Shown here piece after piece: positions 44,669 to 54,700 of a stretch of DNA of 64,000 nucleotides. The notes under the pieces are model-generated. The model was given only the letters and a program-made list of their open reading frames with translations. It had not been told where the DNA came from and made no database searches. Position 1 is the first letter of the stretch. Each line of letters opens with the position of its first letter. Location of the stretch: positions 124,001 to 188,000 of the forward strand of contig CALOBC010000006.1 in assembly GCA_942491145.1 (NCBI GenBank). The letters are read 5' to 3'. The position numbers and the translations under genes are program-made. Source of the DNA: CAXQUZ01 sp942491145. GTDB taxonomy: Bacteria > Myxococcota_A > UBA796 > UBA2385.

Positions 44669-45302
44669 GGCAGAGGCCTCCGAGCAGAGGGAGGGGCACC
44701 GGGCAGGGGCCGGGGCTCAAAGTGACAGGGCGGCTTGGCGATGCTGGGGCGGGTGAGGGCCACACGCGCACGCAGACCTGCGCAGGGGACCTGCATAGAG
44801 ACTGTTGGAACGCGGCCATCGCGGGACCGGCGGCCCGCAGACCCTACTCCAGGGGCTTGTCGCGTCGACACGCTTGAATTCACCCGACTGCGATTCTGCC
44901 AGCACTTTGGCCGCGGTGGCGGCGCGCGGTGGTCTTGGCGCATTTGTTGAGATGCCCATGAACACAGTGTTGTTGGGTATAGGGGGGGATGAGTGTTGGT
45001 GGGGGGGGGTGGCCAGCGGGTGTGGCAGATCGTCGCAGTTTGTCAGGTGCCCAAGCGACCTGTCGGGGTGCGTGAGGGGCAGAGGCCTTGTGGAAGGGGT
45101 GTCGCGGTCACTCCACAGCTTTGGGATGGTGTTTCAACCTGCAAATGAATGTCGATTTCACGTCATGGGTTTGTGAAGAGAACCGTACGCTGCCAACTTT
45201 GCAAGTGAATATCGATTTCATGTCTTGGGTTTGTGGAGAACACCGTGTGTTGGACGCCCACCGGTCGCCCCATGCAGGCCAAGCCCCCGCTGGATGCTCG
45301 GG
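44669..45302. other. 634-base AT-richer intergenic region upstream of the oxidase operon
   Basis: No gene is supported. It contains a G-rich tract at about 44978-45014 with runs of 7 and 10 G that could form a quadruplex on the plus strand, and two tandem 60-base repeats at 45135-45247. The oxidase operon promoter must lie near 44700-44950, and the region is clearly lower in GC than the genes. Confidence 0.45.
45135..45247. repeat. Two 60-base tandem repeats with internal palindrome
   Basis: Two units with a period of exactly 60 bases: GCAAATGAAT at 45141 and GCAAGTGAAT at 45201 begin the conserved part, which runs through TCGATTTCA and TGGGTTTGTG. Each unit has TGAAT-x-TCGATTTCA, an imperfect palindrome around TCGA that could be an operator. 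About 75-80 percent identical by eye. Only two copies and no spacers of CRISPR length. Confidence 0.7.
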
Positions 45303-46838
45303 TCAGGGCACGACCCAGCGAACCGCTCCATCGAGGTCCACGACGCCGGCCCCCTTGGACACGATTCGCTGACCGGGCCCGAAGGTGGGTCGCGGATACC
45401 GGGGCACGTAGATCGTCAATCCCGCCGCGTGGTCCAGGCTGTCGAGGAGCCAGTCCTGGTCCGGGTAGCGGTGAATGTGTTTCATGCCGTCCAAGAAGGC
45501 CATGGCCGCGAACCAGGTCTCGGCTTGGAGGTCTTCATGGACACTCACCGGCAGCTTGCGTCCGTTGGCCCAGGCGCGAAAGCGCAAGAGTGCGGCGTCG
45601 CGTTCTCCCGGTCGAAGGCGCCGATCGACGGTGATGGTGGCCGGGACACCGGCGGAGCGGGGCGTTCCCGGGGGGCAGAGTGTGGCCGAGGCGAACTGTC
45701 GGCCGGTGTTGGAGTCTGGGAGGTCTGCACACCCCGTCCAGGCCACTCGGGCGCCCATGAACCGGTCGAAGGCACCGTGGCTGTCGGTGGTCTCGTTCAC
45801 AACAAGTCGGTCCCCGAGCAGGCCCGCGAGCGCCGCCGCTGCTTCGACCGCGCGAGGATCGGAGGGGTCGGCAAGCTGTGCCACCGGCTCGTCGCTGGCG
45901 CCCAGCTCTCGCGCGAGGACTGCCGCTTCGGTGCGCATGCCCCCGGAGAGGTAGACCGTGTAGTGGTCCTCGCCCAGCTCCGGCACCTGATCGGTGCTCG
46001 GGAAGAGGCACGGGGTCTCCGTGGCCTCACACCAGCTGTGCACAGGGGCGAAGCTGCCGGCGACGGCGCCCCCCACGACGGCAAAGATCGGCTGCTGCTC
46101 GGCCGCACGCACCAGCTGGTCCGCCCAGGTCTCTGCCGGGCCCTCCACTGTCCAGACATGGAGGTGCCAGTCGCGGGTGGGGGTGTAGGCGCGGCCGTCT
46201 TGCCGGCGGGCCTCGCTGCGGGCCCGATCGTTGCGGGTCTGGGCGTTCTTCAGGTCCACCCAAGCCTTGAGAACATCCGTCACAGCTTCTTTCTCGCTGT
46301 CGCTCACGCTGGCGCTCAGCACGGTCGCGAAGTGCACACCCTCCCGATCCACACCGGGCTGGGGGCCGCCCAGGGTGTCCAGGTGGGCCAGCAGGGCATC
46401 GGCGTCGACGGGCGACAAGGCGTAGCGGGGCATGAGGCGGTCGAGGGGCTGGCCGTCCGCGCCCACTCCGGCGGTGATTGCCCGCAGCAGGCTGGCGCGA
46501 TCGTAGGCGGGGCGGGTCTTCAGGAAGTCCTCTGCGTACAGCAGGGGGCCTGTGATGGCGGGTGTGCGCTGCCCACGCTCCGCGGTCCCCATGCCACTGC
46601 GGCCGTGGCAGTTCTGGCAATTGGCCTGTGCAGCCGTGATGGCCACATCGCCGAGAACGGTCGCTTGGACGGGATCTCCGTTCGTGCCAATCCCCTCTCT
46701 AAAGAGTCGGCGTCCGGCCTCGAGCTGGGCTGGGCTCGGACCCGCCGTCTCCGGGATGACCGGCGAGGCAGGGACGGGCGCCTCGGAGCAGGCGGCCACC
46801 CAGAGCGCCGATAAACACAGCCATGTCAGTTGGCTCAC
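45303..46838 (-). CDS. Cytochrome c domain fused to a periplasmic-binding-like domain
   Basis: 511 residues from GTG 46838, overlapping the SCO gene stop (GTGA). The lipobox-like VAACSEAP gives a lipoprotein. Residues 40-150 form a class I cytochrome c domain with CQNCHGRSGMG (CXXCH) near residue 73 and MPRYALS near 135 as possible Met ligand. Residues 165-490 resemble type 1 periplasmic binding proteins (VHFATVLSASVSDSEK, PIFAVVGGAVAGSF, PCLFPSTDQVP, YPDQDWLLDSLDHA). It probably accepts electrons in the periplasm and may sense a ligand. Its coupling to SCO and closeness to the oxidase genes suggests one copper-dependent electron-transfer system. Confidence 0.78.
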   Translation of the reverse strand: MSQLTWLCLSALWVAACSEAPVPASPVIPETAGPSPAQLEAGRRLFREGIGTNGDPVQATVLGDVAITAAQANCQNCHGRSGMGTAERGQRTPAITGPLLYAEDFLKTRPAYDRASLLRAITAGVGADGQPLDRLMPRYALSPVDADALLAHLDTLGGPQPGVDREGVHFATVLSASVSDSEKEAVTDVLKAWVDLKNAQTRNDRARSEARRQDGRAYTPTRDWHLHVWTVEGPAETWADQLVRAAEQQPIFAVVGGAVAGSFAPVHSWCEATETPCLFPSTDQVPELGEDHYTVYLSGGMRTEAAVLARELGASDEPVAQLADPSDPRAVEAAAALAGLLGDRLVVNETTDSHGAFDRFMGARVAWTGCADLPDSNTGRQFASATLCPPGTPRSAGVPATITVDRRLRPGERDAALLRFRAWANGRKLPVSVHEDLQAETWFAAMAFLDGMKHIHRYPDQDWLLDSLDHAAGLTIYVPRYPRPTFGPGQRIVSKGAGVVDLDGAVRWVVP

Positions 46839-47518
46839 AGCTTGGCTTCTGCCACGAGCAAGGGGCGGACCTGGGCCGCGAGGGCTGCGCCACTGCCGAG
46901 GCCTTCGAGGCGGGTCCAGGTGGTGCCATTGGCCGTCCGCAGCAAGGAGACCGGCTTGTGGTTGAACTTGGAGCCCGTCCAGGTGTCGGTGGCCTTGAGC
47001 ACGGCCTCGACATCGGCCGAGCTGCCGGTGAGGAAGAGCCAGTCGTCCGGAGCGCCGTGCCGCTGGGCGTACTCAGCGAGAACTTGGGGGGTGTCGTGCT
47101 CGGGGTCGATGGTGACCGAGACCATCTGCACCCGGTCTGCATCGGCGCCGAGCTCCTTGCGGAGCTGGGAGAAGGTGGCGGTCATCACGGGGCAGATGGT
47201 GGTGCAGGTGGCAAAGATGAAGTTCAGCGCGAGGGGCTGCCCACCGGAGGCGAGCGCGGCGATCGGAAAGGGCTCGCCGCGTTGGTCGGTCAAGGTCACC
47301 GGCGGAAGCACGATGTCGACCGTGGACCGGGCGAAGTCGGGGGACGCGTCCTCCACGTCATGGCAGGGGGGCGGCTCATCGGCGTCGCTGGCGACCGCAG
47401 GGTCCCCGTGCCCGAGTGCGGTGTGGGCTTCTGCGGAGGCATCTTGATTGTCTTGCCCGCAGGCCACGAGCGACAGGCAGAGCAGGGTGGATCGAGACAG
47501 GCGGGCCAGGGTAGCCAT
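46835..47518 (-). CDS. SCO1/SenC family copper chaperone-like lipoprotein
   Basis: 227 residues from ATG 47518. The signal peptide ends in lipobox LVACGQ and is followed by a His/Asp/Glu-rich linker. The thioredoxin-fold domain has FATCTTICPVMTATF (CX3C copper site) near residue 110, VTIDPEHDTPQVL near 150 and the copper-binding His in FNHKPVSLL near 200. SCO proteins insert copper into cytochrome oxidase or reduce Cys of copper enzymes. Here no cytochrome oxidase gene is near, so the nearby multicopper-oxidase-like proteins are a likely target. Translationally coupled to the cytochrome/PBP gene. Confidence 0.88.
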   Translation of the reverse strand: MATLARLSRSTLLCLSLVACGQDNQDASAEAHTALGHGDPAVASDADEPPPCHDVEDASPDFARSTVDIVLPPVTLTDQRGEPFPIAALASGGQPLALNFIFATCTTICPVMTATFSQLRKELGADADRVQMVSVTIDPEHDTPQVLAEYAQRHGAPDDWLFLTGSSADVEAVLKATDTWTGSKFNHKPVSLLRTANGTTWTRLEGLGSGAALAAQVRPLLVAEAKL

Positions 47519-47824
47519 TGCTTGGGTCCTTCGGCTCGTCCGAGGCCTCGGACTCGCCACGCAGAAAGGGGCCCGTCCCACAGCGGCGCCGCGTGGCTCG
47601 GTGGGTTCGGGCCCGCATCTTGCTTTGGGACAGGTTGGGTTGTCCACCGAGGCTGGGACCAGCGCCCGCCCTGGCACCCTGGCGCGGGGCATGGTGGCGC
47701 GGGACCTGCCCCGCGTGTGGGCACCTTCGCCAAGGCGCTCGAACGGCGGCCGGTCAAGCCCAGCGATGCGCTGGCCGCAGGAGGTGGGCCCGTCGGGCAG
47801 GCGCAGCCAGGATAGGTCGTGTTG

Positions 47825-48628
47825 ATGGTCACACTTCGCCTGGGTCACACGCTCGTCGCGGCGCTCTTCATGGTCGCCGGAATGATGAGCTTCGTGTTCT
47901 TCAGCTTCATCGCCGTCGAGCTGCACAGCCTGCCGGCCGCTGTGTGCGCGCTGGTGAGTGCGATGCTTGTGGTTCGCTTGGGCTGGGTGCTGCGCCGGCG
48001 TGGACAGACCTCGCCCGACGCGGTCGTGGTGATGGGTGGGGCCAGAGGGGCGGCGGTCACCCCCGGCAGCGCGCTGACCTTCGCGCGCCTCTCCAAGGGC
48101 ATGTGGAGCCAGCCGGGTGTGGTCATGCTTGCCGACCACGGCGGCATCTTCCTCCCGATGGGCCGAGCCCGGCACCTGCTGGTCGAGCTGGCTCTGGGCG
48201 CCTTTGTCCCGACCACTCGGTTTGCGGATGTGTCGCTCGATGTGGGGGGGACGACCCCAGAAGCGATGGCGGACGCGGCGCTGCGCCATGGGGGGCTCGT
48301 GCTGGGCACCGACTGGTGCTGGAACGGCGCCACGCGCTGGCTGCACCGGGACCGGAGCGACGGGGTGCTGATCTTGGACCATGTGCCCCCGGACCGCATG
48401 GGCATGTTTCGGCCCGCTGCCAAGCCCACCGCCGCTGAGCTTCGCCACGGCATCGGTGTGGCGATGCTGGTGGGGCTTGCCGGAAGTGTGGTCTTGCTGG
48501 GGCTCGGCGCTATGGGGGCGCTGTGGCGAGACGACCTGGAGATTCTGTTCGGCTTCGGCGCCTACGCTGTGTTGCTGCTCATCTCGGTGGGGATTGGGGT
48601 GGTCGTCGCGAAGCGCCGGCTGGGTTGA
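47825..48628 (+). CDS. Four-helix membrane protein of unknown function
   Basis: 267 residues from ATG 47825 (GTG 47819 possible). Two hydrophobic helices at residues 8-50 and two at 215-260 flank a soluble central region of about 150 residues. That region contains LADHGGIFLPMGRARHLLVELALGAFVP and an ILDHVPPDRMGM segment. No catalytic motif is evident. It is divergent from the SCO gene, separated by about 300 bases of coding-like but unsupported sequence. Function unassigned. Confidence 0.6.
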   Translation: MVTLRLGHTLVAALFMVAGMMSFVFFSFIAVELHSLPAAVCALVSAMLVVRLGWVLRRRGQTSPDAVVVMGGARGAAVTPGSALTFARLSKGMWSQPGVVMLADHGGIFLPMGRARHLLVELALGAFVPTTRFADVSLDVGGTTPEAMADAALRHGGLVLGTDWCWNGATRWLHRDRSDGVLILDHVPPDRMGMFRPAAKPTAAELRHGIGVAMLVGLAGSVVLLGLGAMGALWRDDLEILFGFGAYAVLLLISVGIGVVVAKRRLG

Positions 48629-48769
48629 TGCGACGATGCCGGCCAACACACCCTGGATGGAGTCGTCAGCCAGGGAGCGCGAGGTTGTCGACCCAATCGG
48701 AAGGTCGCTCGGGCTTGCCCCATCCGACAACGCACGGGTCCAGTCGCTCTGTATCTGGGAGCCGCTGAA

Positions 48770-49858
48770 TCAGTCGTGTCCGATGGCGCCACCCGATTGG
48801 AAGGTGAACGACTCGATGGTGACCTCGAAGTTGCCTCTGGTGTTGCCCGTGGCACCGTAGATGCCGACGGAGATGGGGTCGCTGAGCTGGTCGACGGTGA
48901 ACCGGGAGGTTTCGGGCTCGATCCAGTCGACCCCGTTCGAGCTGTAGAAACCTTCGAAGACGTCTTCCTCGCGAATGATCCGGAGGTAGAGACTCCGCCC
49001 GCGATAGCTCTCCGCCTCAATGCGGCTACCTGAACCGTCCTCGTGTTCTTGTACATAGACGTTTTCATCCTGGAACTGGCCGCCGAAGTAGAGGCCCAGC
49101 GTAAAGGAGTCAGTCCACATGGCGGGCGTCTCCGACGTCACCATGAGTCCGATTTCTTCCCAATCCTGGTTGGAATTGCGTTGGGAGACGTGCAGCACCA
49201 GGTCAAAGTCGCCTTCGACGTGTTTGTAGATGTACGGCATCGTGGCGTTGTTGGTTGAGCTGACTGTCGTGAAGTCGATGACCAGACTATCGAATGCCAG
49301 AGTCGCGCTCTCGGGGATGTTCTGGGTCTTCCAGCACTCATAAAAAACCCGCTCGTCGGAGAAGGTGGAGTCTGACGCACACCGGGTGGTGTAGCGGTAC
49401 TCCGTGGCCTCGAGCGCACCGCCACTCTCCGATTGGATGTCGGAAGACAGCGAGAGCGTGCAGACGGCTTGCGGAGGGGCCTGCCGGTCGAGCTCGATGT
49501 CGAACACTGTGGCGTCCGTGTCCGTGGGGGCCGGGCGCACATCTGCGAGAGGCAGCGTCTCACCGTCGCACAACAGGGTGATGCTCCCGCTCTGGAGGGT
49601 GTTTGCATCCATCGGCATACTGAACGTGGCGGTGAAGAAGTTGGTGGTCGTTGCAGAGACGAGTTCGGTGTTTTGGTTGGCATCGGTGCTGAGCGAGAGA
49701 CCACTCGCATCGACCAGGGACACCACGAGCGGTACCGGCCCGTCGGGAGCTGGGTCGTAGGGGGTCGATTCGGACTTGTTCTCGTCGGCGCCGCAACCGG
49801 CGATGAGGGTCAATGCAACCCAGTAGCTGGGCCACGAGGGACGGAGGGGTTGAAGCAT
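48770..49858 (-). CDS. Lipoprotein with SbsA-type Ig-like domain and LamG/DUF1349-like domain
   Basis: 362 residues from ATG 49858. The signal peptide ends in lipobox IAGCGAD. Residues 45-145 show the bacterial SbsA Ig-like pattern (TNFFTATFSMPMDANTLQSGSITLL). Residues 175-350 are a jelly-roll of DUF1349/laminin-G type (EGDFDLVLHVSQ, DWEEIGLMVTSETPAMWTDSFTLGLYF, YLRIIREEDVFEGFYSSNGVDWI). These are carbohydrate- or surface-binding folds. It is lower in GC than its neighbours. It probably binds polymer at the cell surface; the ligand is unknown. Confidence 0.75.
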   Translation of the reverse strand: MLQPLRPSWPSYWVALTLIAGCGADENKSESTPYDPAPDGPVPLVVSLVDASGLSLSTDANQNTELVSATTTNFFTATFSMPMDANTLQSGSITLLCDGETLPLADVRPAPTDTDATVFDIELDRQAPPQAVCTLSLSSDIQSESGGALEATEYRYTTRCASDSTFSDERVFYECWKTQNIPESATLAFDSLVIDFTTVSSTNNATMPYIYKHVEGDFDLVLHVSQRNSNQDWEEIGLMVTSETPAMWTDSFTLGLYFGGQFQDENVYVQEHEDGSGSRIEAESYRGRSLYLRIIREEDVFEGFYSSNGVDWIEPETSRFTVDQLSDPISVGIYGATGNTRGNFEVTIESFTFQSGGAIGHD

Positions 49859-50216
49859 GAGGCTGACCTCTGATCTGCAATGCAAGGCACGAGGATGCCG
49901 TCGTGGCAGGGTTGGGCCAAGCGAGTTTCGCTTCTCACTTCATACCACTCGCCATGCGGACTTTGTACTCCAGCCAAGCGCAGAGTGCGCCGAGATACCG
50001 ATCGCCAGGCGGCCCCGCCCCCTGACCTGCGGTCTGTATTGCGTTGGAAAGCCCCGAGCAGCCGCCACCGCTACTGGGTTCAGTGAGTCAACCGAGGTGA
50101 ATCAGCTTCAGCTCGTGTTGGCATCCGAGCCGAGTCTGGATCACCAGATGCTGGGGCGATGGGACGGGTCGGAGGGCGTCCCCCGGCGCGGGATGCAATG
50201 CACAGCCCCAAAGCCG
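49859..50216. other. 358-base intergenic region
   Basis: Between two minus-strand genes. I see no gene and no strong structure. It should contain the promoter of the Ig-like lipoprotein. Confidence 0.4.
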
Positions 50217-51503
50217 CTACCCGACAGTGCGCAGCCGCACCCGGGACTGGTCGAGCTCCGCCGTCACGCCGAAGCCGTACTCGGGCACCCAGCGCCAGGC
50301 GCCCACCACCAGCGTGCCCCGGTAGTCGGGGTAGCCGTGGGTGTCCCAGCCATCCTGCTGAAGCACCGCGTGCGCGGCCATTCGGGTGAGCGGCCACGCT
50401 TCCCGTGGGCCCTGGGAGGGCTCGGCCACGCGCAGCCGCAGCGGGGTCTGCTCGCCGCCTTGGGGCAGCAGCCCCGCCGCGAGGAGGTGGTCGGGGAACA
50501 GGCTGTTGGACAGCATCACGCCGCTGTCGTCGAAGGCGTAGGTCTCCAGGCTCGGCAAGGGGCCGGGCTGGCCGAGGATGCGCAGGAAGTTGTCGGCTGC
50601 ATCGAAGACAAACACCAGCCGACCGCCGTCGATGTTGGGCACCCGGGCACCGGCTAGCTGGACCAGTTGGCCGCCGTCTGGGCTGGCCGCGAGGGGCAGG
50701 GAGGTCTGTGGTGTGGCCCGGTCGAGCCGGCGCAAGAACGCACCGACGTCCAGGGCGTCGTCGCTGGCGAGCCCCCGGGAGGACCACGTGCCGTGCTCAC
50801 CCACCAGCCGCCAGCCCACCGCACGCAGGGCCCGCATGTGCTCGTTGAGCTCGACGTGGAGCAGGTGGACGAGGCGGTCGGGCACGCCCGGGTGCGCCGA
50901 CTGCCGCAGCACCCCATGCACGGAGCGTGCGCCGGCGATGCGAGTGACCGCGTCGCCCACTTGGTCCATGCGGCACCGCAGCGCATCCACTCGGGCGTCC
51001 AGCAGGCCGTTGAGCAGCTCCACCGCACCACTCAGCTCGATGCGTTCTTCGCTCGGGCAGGGCCGACGCGCCGCTTCTCCGAGAAAGCGGGGACCGCCGA
51101 CCACCACCGGACACGGCAGCACATGCAGCAGGCGCTCCGCCAGCCCTCGCCCCATCGGCATGGCCCACCAGGAGCGCCGGGACTCCTCCACCACAACCAT
51201 CTCCACATCACACGAGTCGACGAGCGCTTCGACCACCTCGTCGGGCTCACCGACCTCGAGGCGATGCCGACACGGCACCCCCTCGAAGGAGGGGCGCTGG
51301 GCGTGGAGCCCTGCGCGGTGGCGGGGGCTCGACACGTCGACCGCCGAGTGGAGCATCGCCACACCATCGGAGCGTCGAAGCGGCACGACATGGACACAGA
51401 GCAACACGGCGTTGCTGCGTTCGGCCAAGCGGGTGGCGAGGGCGCGGGTGGTGTCGTGGAGCTCGGGCTCGGCGGTCACCAGCACTACGCAATGCTCTCT
51501 CAC
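50217..51503 (-). CDS. Universal stress protein domain fused to a Cache-like domain
   Basis: 428 residues from GTG 51503, seven bases after GGAGGTG. Residues 1-140 form a Usp domain (VVLVTAEPELHDTTRALATRLAER start; EVGEPDEVVEALVDSCDVEMVVVEES; LLHVLPCPVVVGGP near 140). Residues 155-270 are an alpha-helical linker. Residues 290-428 match the membrane-distal Cache pattern (LETYAFDDSGVMLSNSLFPDHLLAAGLLP ... GYPDYRGTLVVGAWRWVPEYGFGVTAELD). Cache domains are normally extracellular and sit between two transmembrane helices, but here I find no signal peptide or membrane helix. It is downstream of the Ser/Thr kinase gene, with an ECF-like promoter in between. Confidence 0.72.
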   Translation of the reverse strand: MREHCVVLVTAEPELHDTTRALATRLAERSNAVLLCVHVVPLRRSDGVAMLHSAVDVSSPRHRAGLHAQRPSFEGVPCRHRLEVGEPDEVVEALVDSCDVEMVVVEESRRSWWAMPMGRGLAERLLHVLPCPVVVGGPRFLGEAARRPCPSEERIELSGAVELLNGLLDARVDALRCRMDQVGDAVTRIAGARSVHGVLRQSAHPGVPDRLVHLLHVELNEHMRALRAVGWRLVGEHGTWSSRGLASDDALDVGAFLRRLDRATPQTSLPLAASPDGGQLVQLAGARVPNIDGGRLVFVFDAADNFLRILGQPGPLPSLETYAFDDSGVMLSNSLFPDHLLAAGLLPQGGEQTPLRLRVAEPSQGPREAWPLTRMAAHAVLQQDGWDTHGYPDYRGTLVVGAWRWVPEYGFGVTAELDQSRVRLRTVG

Positions 51504-51699
51504 GGCAACACCTCCTGGTCCAGCGGGTACCGCACGCGCACGACAGTCAAAAGGTGTTTTCGGTCCCCAGGGTGGCGCTGCGTGCATCCAACAAGGATGG
51601 GCGAAGTGCTTCACCGTCACAAGCTAAGGCTAGACACAGCACCGGGTGGACCGCTTGGGGTGGCTGTGGAGCCGGCGGCGGGTGCTTGGGTGTGTTGTC

Positions 51700-51724
51700 G
51701 AGAATGCCCGATTTTACGGTGTTC
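51700..51724 (-). promoter_or_regulatory. ECF-like promoter element, copy 2 (USP-Cache gene)
   Basis: On the minus strand GAACACCGTAAAAT starts at 51724 and CATTCTC ends at 51700, with 17 bases between GAAC and TCTC. It matches the sigma-operon copy at most positions. It lies 196 bases upstream of GTG 51503 and inside the gap after the kinase stop. Confidence 0.5.
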
Positions 51725-51754
51725 ACGACGGGCACGCGTCGCCGCGTGGCGCCC

Positions 51755-54700
51755 TCAGCGCCCATGGCTTGTGGCCACCCGCTCGACCGCTCGGCGCAGC
51801 CAAGCGTTCGGACCGAGGTGGAGGGCGGAGACGTCCCGGCGCAGGCGGTCGAGCTCCACTTCGCGGCTGCCATCGGTGCACCATGGATCCCACAGGGCCA
51901 AGCGCAAGGCGCGGAAGGGGATGGTGGACGTGGGGTCGGTCTGGTTCTGGAGGGCCCGGGCGGCGAGGTCGAGGGCGAGCTGGGCGGCGGCGTGGTCCCC
52001 GCGCCGCACACGGCTCTTCGCTTGCAAGGTGTGCAGGCGTCCGAGAACACAGCGTTCCGGGGCATCGTCGAGGCTGGCCAGGCCCTCGTGGATGGTGGCG
52101 AGGGCGGCGTCGGGCTTGCGGCGGACCACGTCGATCTCGGCCAGCTCGGCGCACAGGATGCCCACCGACGGTGCGCTCTGCACGGCGTCTCGAAGCGCTC
52201 GGGCGGTTCCGAGCTGGTCCAGGGCCTCGTCGGTGTCGCCGGACTCGAGGGCGATGCGGCCCAGGCCCATGTGGGCGTAGATCAGGTTGCGGCGGTCGCC
52301 GAGGGCGCGCAGGCTCTGGAGTCCGGCTTCGAGGTGGGGCTGGGCTGCGCCGTGGTCCCCCAGCTGGATCAGCGTGGACCCCATGTTGACCCGGACCTTG
52401 GCTTCCCAGTTGACGATGCCCAGGTGTCGGAGCGTGTGCAGTGCTGACGCGTGGGTGCGCAGGGCCTCGCGCCAGTTCTCCCGGGAGAATTGAGTCACGC
52501 CCAGCAGCACGATGGCCTGGCACTCGTTGACAAGCTGACGGTCCTCTCGGAAGAGTCGGATCCCCCGCAGAAGGTGCTGCTCGGCGTCATCCCAGGCCTG
52601 CAGCTTGCCGCAGACCAGACCGAGGTTGGTCACGGCAACGGCTTCCCAGCGGGACACCCCCAGCTCCTGGGCCACGCGGACCGCCCGCTCGGCTTGGACG
52701 CGTGCGGGTGCCCAGCGGCCTTGGTTGATGAGCTGGGTAGCGAGCTTGATCTCGGCACTCAGCTCTTCATGGCGCCACCCACCAGCGATGGCTTCGGCGT
52801 GTGCCGTGGCCAAGCGAGCGCGGCCGGACTCAAACTCGCCAAGGAAGAGCTCGCAGCCTGCGAGGCCCAGCTTGAGCTGAACGACCATGTGATCCACGCG
52901 GTCGCCTGCGTCCTCCAGAGCCTTGAGCAGGATCGCCTTCGCCTCCAGATGCCGTCCCTCGAGTCTCAGCTGCACAGAGTCCCGCTCGACCAGCAGCCGC
53001 TGGGTCGGCATGTCGAGGCCCGTCCGCTCTCCCAAGCTCGCCAGCAGCTTGGCGGCGAGCTGGAGGGGGCCGTCCCGGTGAAGCACCATGGTGGCCGAGA
53101 GGTAGAGGCTTGCCGCTTGGGGGACGTCGCCCGCCTCGGACGCACGCTTGCAGGCGACCACGAGGTTGTCGCGCTCGGCGAAGAGCTGGCGGTACTGCGC
53201 GGGCTGGTAGTGGTTCTGGCCGGGCTGGAGGCCGATGGTCTCGGGGAAGGCCGACAGGGCCCGCCAGTGGCGGCGGAAGGCCTCGGCACGATCGGTGGAA
53301 GACAAGCGACGGTCGGCAAAGTCTTGCACGCTCAGCAGCAGCCGCCAGCGCCCGATGGCGTCGGTCTGAAGCAGCGACTGGGCGGTGAGGCGGGAGAGGA
53401 CGGTGTGGGTCCGGGCTTCGGTGCGCCCGAGGACCAAGGCCAAGGTAGGGGCAGTGAGGCCGCCGCGAAACACCGAGGCTGCGCTCAAGGCGTGCTGCTC
53501 GGTGGGGTCCAGCAGGCGCCACGACCAGTCGAGGGCTGCCGCGAGCGTGCGCTGGCGCTGGGGCGTGTCCCTCAGGTCGCTCTCGAGCAGGGCGAAGCGG
53601 GTGGTCATCGCCCGCAGCAGCCCTGCGGGGTCCAGCTCATCACTGCGGGCCGCCGCGAGCTCCACCGCCAGAGGCAGGCAGTCGAGAAGCTGCACCAACT
53701 GGCTCACTTCAGCGCGGTTTTCAGCGTCGAGCACAAAGGACCGGCGGGCCATGCGGGCGCGGTCGGCGAAGAGCTGGCAGGCGGCCTCGGTGTCGAGGGG
53801 GTCGAGGCGCACCCGCTGTTCGACTCTGAGCCGCAGGGGCGCTTGGCTGGTGACGAGCACCACCAGCTCGGGGGCGAGCTCGAGCCAGCGGGAGATCGGC
53901 GGCGCGGCGGCGTCGAGCAAGTGCTCGAGGTTGTCGAGCACCAGCAGCAGCCGGCCCCGGTTCGCGAGCACCCGCCCGATGTGGTCGACGGCCGCGCCGG
54001 AGGGGGCGACCACGTCGAGCACCTGAGCCACAGCCTGGATGATGTCGGCGCTGTCGTTGGCCTCGCTGAGCCGACAGAGCCAGGCCCCGCCCGTCCACGA
54101 GCCCAGGGTGCGGCGGGCCAGCTCCCTGGCGAGGCGAGTCTTGCCGACGCCCGCGGGACCCCGCAGGCTGAGCAGCCGGCTGCCCCGGTCCAGGTTGGCC
54201 TGAAGCTCCAGCAGGTCGTCACTTCGGCCCACGAAGGAGTCGGCGGCGGCGCCGAGGTTGTGGGGCACCGCATCGGGCGCCGAGGGGGTGGCGCGGGTGC
54301 GGGGGCGGCGCAAGGCGTGGGCGGCGAGCCACAGCGGGCGGTCGAAGCGGAGGGCTTCTGGGGTGCCCGGCAGGTCGAGGGCACCGAGACAGTCGAGGAG
54401 CACTTGGGCCGACGGCAGCCGGTCCTCGGGACTGTGTTGGAGCAAGCCTTCGATCAGTCCGGCCAGCTCGGCCATCACGCCGTCGAGGTGGAGGGGCTGG
54501 CGCTCGGCGTCGAGGAGTGCGGGCAGGCTGTCGGCATCGAAGGGCAAGCGGCCCAGCAGCAAGCGGTGGAGCAGCACACCGACGGACCAGAGGTCGGCCC
54601 GTGCATCGAGGTCGCGCTTGCCCCAGAGCTGCTCAGGTGCGGCATAGGCGGGGGTGCCCAGCGCGTGGCTGGAGACGGTGAGCTGTTCTACGGGGTCGAC

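Noticed and set aside
44978..45014. G-rich tract as a regulatory quadruplex
   Set aside because: Runs of G are real but there are not four well-spaced runs; kept only as a note in the region entry.
45135..45247. Considered a CRISPR fragment or an integron attC site
   Set aside because: Only two units, conserved over about 47 of 60 bases with no variable spacer, and the attC core sites are not present.
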